Below, one piece after another: positions 12,920-14,955 of a stretch of 14,955 nucleotides of DNA (its first letter is position 1; every line of letters starts with the position of its first letter). Source of the DNA: DASZGL01 sp035938875 (GTDB lineage Bacteria; Chloroflexota; Dormibacteria; Aeolococcales; Aeolococcaceae); assembly GCA_035938875.1 (NCBI GenBank), contig DASZGL010000012.1, forward strand, positions 1 to 14,955, written 5' to 3'. The notes beneath the pieces are model-generated. The model was not told the origin of the DNA and made no database searches. It was given only the letters and a program-made list of their open reading frames with translations. Made by a program: the position numbers and the translations under genes.

Positions 12920-13249
12920 TCAGACGGCGACGGCCGCCTCGAGCTCGCTCTTGAGGTTGCCCTTGGGCCGATAACCGACGAACCGCTTCTCTGCCTTGCC
13001 GCTCTTGAAGAGGAGCAGGGTGGGGATGCTCATGACGCCGAACTGGCCGGGGCTCGCCGGGTTGCTGTCGATGTCGACCTTGACCACCTTGACCCGCCCG
13101 TCGAGCTCGTCAGCGAGCTCCTCGACGATGGAGGCGATCATCTTGCACGGGGCGCACCATGAAGCCCAGAAGTCGACAAGGACAGGCAGGTCGGCGTCGA
13201 GCACCTCGGCCTTGAAGGTGCTGTCGGTGACGGTCAGAGGCTGGGCCAT
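12920..13249 (-). CDS. trxA: Thioredoxin
   Basis: This 109-residue thioredoxin is a cytosolic dithiol reductant recycled by thioredoxin reductase. The active site is W31-C32-A-P-C35 (CAPC rather than the commoner CGPC), preceded by VLVDFWAS; the cis-proline is P76 in SIPTLLLFKSGK. Both redox positions are encoded as cysteine, not UGA. ATG 13249 begins the fold and has AGGAG (13260-13256) 6 nt upstream; the in-frame extension to 13525 crosses fmdB. Downstream on the same strand is the tRNA-Sec; upstream, 50 bp away, is fmdB. Confidence 0.95.
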   Translation of the reverse strand: MAQPLTVTDSTFKAEVLDADLPVLVDFWASWCAPCKMIASIVEELADELDGRVKVVKVDIDSNPASPGQFGVMSIPTLLLFKSGKAEKRFVGYRPKGNLKSELEAAVAV

Positions 13250-13255
13250 GGAAGT

Positions 13256-13285
13256 CTCCTGAAGCTGGGACCAATCAGCATCGTA
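13256..13285 (-). promoter_or_regulatory. -10-like box and Shine-Dalgarno of thioredoxin gene
   Basis: TACGAT (13285-13280) could be a -10 box giving a leader of about 20-25 nt with AGGAG at 13260-13256. No good -35 is seen. Confidence 0.35.
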
Positions 13286-13291
13286 TGCAAC

Positions 13292-13307
13292 GGGACGGTT
13301 CAGTCCC
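13292..13307 (-). terminator. Hairpin around the fmdB stop codon
   Basis: GGGAC, a 6-nt loop containing the fmdB stop codon (13302-13300), GTCCC. It has a 5-bp perfect stem and no T-tract; it lies between fmdB and the thioredoxin -10-like box. Confidence 0.3.
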
Positions 13308-13608
13308 TGGTGGTCGTGGGTGCCGATGCCGCCGGCGTTGACGGCGAGGTGCCGCCGCCAGACGACTCGGTCTTCGCGGGCGAGGGTGTCGCCGGCGAGG
13401 ACGTCGGTGATGAGGCTGACGAGGCGCTGGAGCCTCGCGAGTCCGTCTTGTAGAAGCCGCTTCCCTTGAAGACGATGCCCGCGGGGAAGAACAGCCGCGT
13501 CCCCGCACCACCGCAGTGGGGACATTCAGCCTGGGCCTCGTCGCTCATCCGCTGCCACACGTCGAACTCCTTCCCGCAGCTCCGGCAGCGGTATCCGTAG
13601 GTGGGCAC
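13300..13608 (-). CDS. FmdB-family zinc ribbon protein
   Basis: This 102-residue protein starts with the family hallmark PTYGYRCRSCGKEFD: C8-x2-C11 and C29-x2-C32 form a rubredoxin-like zinc ribbon. GIVFKGSGFYKTD (about 44-56) then completes the conserved FmdB core. The remaining ~45 residues are low-complexity Ser/Pro/Thr/Ala. The family was named as a putative regulator of formamidase/amidase genes but its biochemical role is not settled. GTG 13608 is chosen because it begins the conserved M/V-P-T-Y start; AGGAG lies 11 nt upstream, a long spacing. Extension to 13674 adds residues without similarity. It is followed 50 bp later by thioredoxin on the same strand. Confidence 0.88.
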   Translation of the reverse strand: MPTYGYRCRSCGKEFDVWQRMSDEAQAECPHCGGAGTRLFFPAGIVFKGSGFYKTDSRGSSASSASSPTSSPATPSPAKTESSGGGTSPSTPAASAPTTTRD

Positions 13609-13710
13609 GGCTGGTGGATCTCCTCGTTCGATGCAGTGGGTGCGGCGTACAAATTCTGCCGGGCCCAATGGCAACGCTACCCCGGCAGAGTGGCGCTCAA
13701 ACCGGGGAGC

Positions 13711-13736
13711 GGCGCTCAGTTACTCCAGGGAGCGCC
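13711..13736 (-). terminator. Inverted repeat at the ribbon-helix-helix gene end
   Basis: AGCGCC (13736-13731) and GGCGCT (13716-13711) are complementary over 6 bp with a 14-nt loop, overlapping the TGA stop at 13718-13716. A direct copy of GGCGCTCA occurs at 13692-13699. Confidence 0.3.
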
Positions 13737-13970
13737 CCGCGCCGCCACCCGCCGGCCGTCGACTTCGCGCGATGGCAGGTCGCCGACGGCGATGCGGCGG
13801 GCCAGGTGCGCCCCCGGCGCGGGCACACCAGCGCGTCTGCTCTCGTCGCGAAGAAACCGCCGGACGGCGGCGCTGATGAGCTCGCTGCGGCTCAGCGGCG
13901 ACGACTGGGTGTGCTCGTTGAGGCTGTGCAGCACGTCCTCATCGAGATAGACGTAGATCCGGCGGCCCAT
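13716..13970 (-). CDS. Ribbon-helix-helix (CopG-like) protein
   Basis: This 84-residue protein has the N-terminal pattern of a ribbon-helix-helix DNA-binding dimer: a strand RIYVYLDED (4-12), helix VLHSLNEH (13-20), then SRSELISAAVRRFLRDE (27-43). The basic C-terminal half has no recognised domain. Such proteins are small repressors, often antitoxins, but no toxin gene is adjacent: the neighbours are fmdB and a DUF1015 gene. ATG 13970 has AAAGGG just upstream as a partial ribosome site and TACCAT 9 nt upstream. It is likely autoregulatory by analogy with the family. Confidence 0.75.
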   Translation of the reverse strand: MGRRIYVYLDEDVLHSLNEHTQSSPLSRSELISAAVRRFLRDESRRAGVPAPGAHLARRIAVGDLPSREVDGRRVAARGAPWSN

Positions 13971-13979
13971 GGCCCTTTC

Positions 13980-13985
13980 ATGGTA
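13980..13985 (-). promoter_or_regulatory. -10-like box of ribbon-helix-helix gene
   Basis: TACCAT on the minus strand lies 9 nt before ATG 13970, implying a leader of only a few bases. No -35 match at normal spacing. Confidence 0.3.
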
Positions 13986-14009
13986 CGGCTTTGCACCCAG
14001 GGCGCCGGT

Positions 14010-14955
14010 TCAAAGCGGCGAGAGCACCAGCCCGGTGGGCACCTTGGGATAGAAGTAGGTCGACTTCTGGGGCATGGTCTCGCCGGCATCGCTGACGGCG
14101 ATGATCTCTTCTGTCGTGGCCCCGTTGACGCAGACTGCGAGGGCCGCGTTCCCCGAGCTGACCGCCGCCTCGGCCTCGGCGACGCTGCGCGTGTAACCGA
14201 GCGCTCCGCCGCTGATCTGCTCGGCGTCGAGGCGGCAGGCGCCGGCGAGGATCGCCTCCTCGAGGACGGTGACGTCAAGCCGCGCTCGTGGCGAGGCGCC
14301 GCTCCGGCGTGGTGCGTGCACCAGCGCGGCTCCGTCAGTGGCGGCGATGGCAAAGGCGTGCCGTGTCGTCCGCAGCGACGACGCGTCGGCAGCGGCCGCG
14401 GCGAGCGTCGGCTGCGCGACGACGACGAAACCGCGGTCGAGCCTGGCCTCGAGGTCGGTGAGGCCGTGGGGAACCGCCTCGGCGGGACGGACAAGGCGGT
14501 GCGTCGGCAGCACCTCGATGGCGGGGTCATCCGCGGCGGCGAGATAGAGGAGGGCCAAGGCGAAGTCGGCGTCGTCGGGTGCGCCGGGCGATTCGGCGCG
14601 CCGCTCCTCCGCGTACGCGGCCGCGGTCTCGAAGCGGTGGTGCCCATCGGCGATGTAGAGACGCGACGCGCCAACTGACCCGAGAAGCTGGTCACGCGTC
14701 GCCGCGTCGTCGACAACCCACAGGCGATGGTCTTCGTCGGCGACCTCGCCAGCGTAGCGGCCGCTCATCCGCGGCTCGGTGGCGACAATTGCGGCAAGCG
14801 CGTCCCCGACGCCCGGAGCCTTGTCCCAGAGGACGAACACCGCGCTGGTCTGCGTCCGGGTCGTGCGCATCAGCGCGAGACGGTCCTCCTTGGGGCCGCG
14901 CATCGTGCGTTCGTGCGGTCGCACCTCGGCCCTGTCCCAGGGCAGCGCCCCGATC
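14010..14955 (-). CDS. DUF1015-family protein (partial, N-terminus beyond right edge)
   Basis: The frame is open to the right edge. The residues visible before the first possible internal start (GTG 14924) already match the family (LPWDRAEVRPHERTMRGPKEDRL resembles the usual HE-T-x-PK-DRL block), so the gene begins outside the window. Conserved DUF1015 features are YIADGHHRFETAAAY and, near the C-terminus, MPQKSTYFYPK. Family members are soluble proteins of about 400 residues and no biochemical function is firmly established; some annotations link them to serine metabolism. It ends 40 bp upstream of the ribbon-helix-helix gene on the same strand, which has a -10-like box in that gap. Confidence 0.9.
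   Translation of the reverse strand, partial: IGALPWDRAEVRPHERTMRGPKEDRLALMRTTRTQTSAVFVLWDKAPGVGDALAAIVATEPRMSGRYAGEVADEDHRLWVVDDAATRDQLLGSVGASRLYIADGHHRFETAAAYAEERRAESPGAPDDADFALALLYLAAADDPAIEVLPTHRLVRPAEAVPHGLTDLEARLDRGFVVVAQPTLAAAAADASSLRTTRHAFAIAATDGAALVHAPRRSGASPRARLDVTVLEEAILAGACRLDAEQISGGALGYTRSVAEAEAAVSSGNAALAVCVNGATTEEIIAVSDAGETMPQKSTYFYPKVPTGLVLSPL

Noticed and set aside
12920..13249. Possible selenocysteine in the thioredoxin active site, given the adjacent tRNA-Sec
   Set aside because: Both active-site positions are cysteine codons (CAPC), with no in-frame TGA before the natural end.
13716..14955. Toxin-antitoxin pair formed by the ribbon-helix-helix protein and a neighbour
   Set aside because: The upstream neighbour is a DUF1015 protein and the downstream one FmdB; neither resembles a toxin, and the genes are separated by gaps rather than overlapping.
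1..14955. CRISPR array, insertion sequence or prophage genes
   Set aside because: No regularly spaced repeats, transposase, integrase or phage structural motifs were found on either strand.

Overview
The window is a high-GC (roughly two-thirds G+C or more, by eye) bacterial chromosome segment of housekeeping and accessory genes. No phage, insertion sequence, rRNA or CRISPR array was seen. A secreted protein with a sortase-type C-terminus, a D,D-carboxypeptidase, a YvcK with N-terminal membrane helices and many apparently leaderless transcripts suggest a monoderm, high-GC lineage such as Dormibacterota/Chloroflexota-like or Actinomycetota-like bacteria. This placement is inference, not proof.

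Layout, left to right. A B-box-type zinc-binding membrane protein runs off the left edge (-). It is divergent from glpX (fructose-1,6-bisphosphatase II), which is followed by yvcK, giving a small gluconeogenesis/carbon-balance pair. An SCP2-like protein (-) is convergent with yvcK and divergent from an HU-type DNA-binding protein, followed by a Fur-family repressor translationally overlapping a D-Ala-D-Ala carboxypeptidase. A small uncharacterised zinc-ribbon protein (-) is divergent from a compact XRE regulator, and each has a palindrome against its -10 box. Next comes folB-larC-folD, in which consecutive genes overlap by 4 bp, and then folC. LarC (nickel-pincer cofactor synthesis) is thus embedded in a folate cluster.

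The right third holds an ECF sigma factor fused to a zinc-finger anti-sigma-like segment, a weak membrane helix and a long Ala/Pro/Ser tail (-). It is divergent from a secreted cell-wall-type protein. After these come a selenocysteine tRNA (-), thioredoxin (-), an FmdB-type zinc ribbon protein (-), a ribbon-helix-helix protein (-) and a DUF1015 protein (-) running off the right edge.

Two recurring architectural signals stand out. Most genes that start a transcription unit have a TANNNT-like -10 box only 6-10 nt before the start codon, implying leaderless or near-leaderless mRNAs, whereas HU, thioredoxin, FmdB and the secreted protein have Shine-Dalgarno sequences. In addition, most transcription-unit ends have a GC-rich inverted repeat lying on or beside the stop codon, without a T-tract. 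The most unusual single item is the tRNA-Sec, complete in its 8-bp acceptor, 6-bp D-stem, UCA anticodon and long variable arm, but with an atypical T-loop.
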